Below are positions 63,927-64,000 of a stretch of DNA of 64,000 nucleotides, in pieces. The stretch's first letter is position 1. Each line of letters starts with the position of its first letter. The stretch is from Limnomonas spitsbergensis. Taxonomy: Eukaryota > Chlorophyta > Chlorophyceae > Chlamydomonadales. Both the position numbers and the translations under genes were made by a program. The notes under the pieces are model-generated. The model was not told the origin of the DNA, searched no databases, and saw nothing but the letters and a program-made list of their open reading frames with translations. Location of the stretch: positions 248,001 through 312,000 of the forward strand of contig JAYJMM010000034.1 in NCBI GenBank assembly GCA_037349105.1, in the 5' to 3' direction.

Positions 63927-64000
63927 GTACGTCTTGGGTGAAGGGTTGCGGGTCTGTTTTGAATGCGCTCAGAGAGTGCTTTGCCTGCTTGGACGGACGG

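Overview
This is nuclear DNA from an intron-rich eukaryote. The most likely source is a green alga with a large repeat-laden genome. Support: GT-AG spliced genes of clearly eukaryotic families, plant-type telomere-like CCCTAAA runs (about 17491-17525, and degenerate runs elsewhere), GC-rich exons with Gln/Ala/Gly tracts, and TGTAA just after the kinesin stop. A prasinophyte such as Cymbomonas is a guess from style only.

Three large spliced genes could be reconstructed exon by exon with consistent intron phases. (1) Plus strand, 1-31974: the C-terminal ~1,278 residues (19 exons) of a DNA-PKcs-like PI3K-related kinase, with FAT region, kinase domain and FATC ending at the stop; its 5' part lies off the window. 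(2) Minus strand, 51063 to 40871: a kinesin-13 (ten firm exons, ~619 residues, plus a tentative first exon). (3) Plus strand, 51133-59045: PIG-S, a GPI-transamidase subunit (8 exons, 809 residues). The kinesin and PIG-S starts are head to head, possibly only ~70 bp apart. Between PRKDC and the kinesin (31975-40870) lies a transposon-rich interval. It holds a decayed non-LTR retrotransposon (minus), a second RT fragment split by a hAT-like element with an 8-bp target duplication, and an intact intronless F-box/ankyrin-repeat gene (37218-38792). After PIG-S the sequence is mostly unrecognised, with one candidate exon of a further plus-strand gene at 63814-63926.

The most striking property is in the introns. 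Most are largely tandem repeats, and in many the repeat unit is a copy of the neighbouring splice junction: exon tail plus 5' splice site, or polypyrimidine/AG plus exon start. Copy number runs from 2 to ~16. Examples are the PRKDC donor at 6009 (50 bp x ~16), PRKDC acceptors at 5083, 23162 and 27929, the kinesin P-loop donor at 48034 (59 bp x 8), and the PIG-S acceptor at 52923 (~99 bp x ~15). I see this as the undescribed feature most worth following: splice sites appear to seed minisatellites, leaving real exons beside rows of decoy sites. Other intron arrays, including a 2.9-kb 16-bp array, have no visible exon match.
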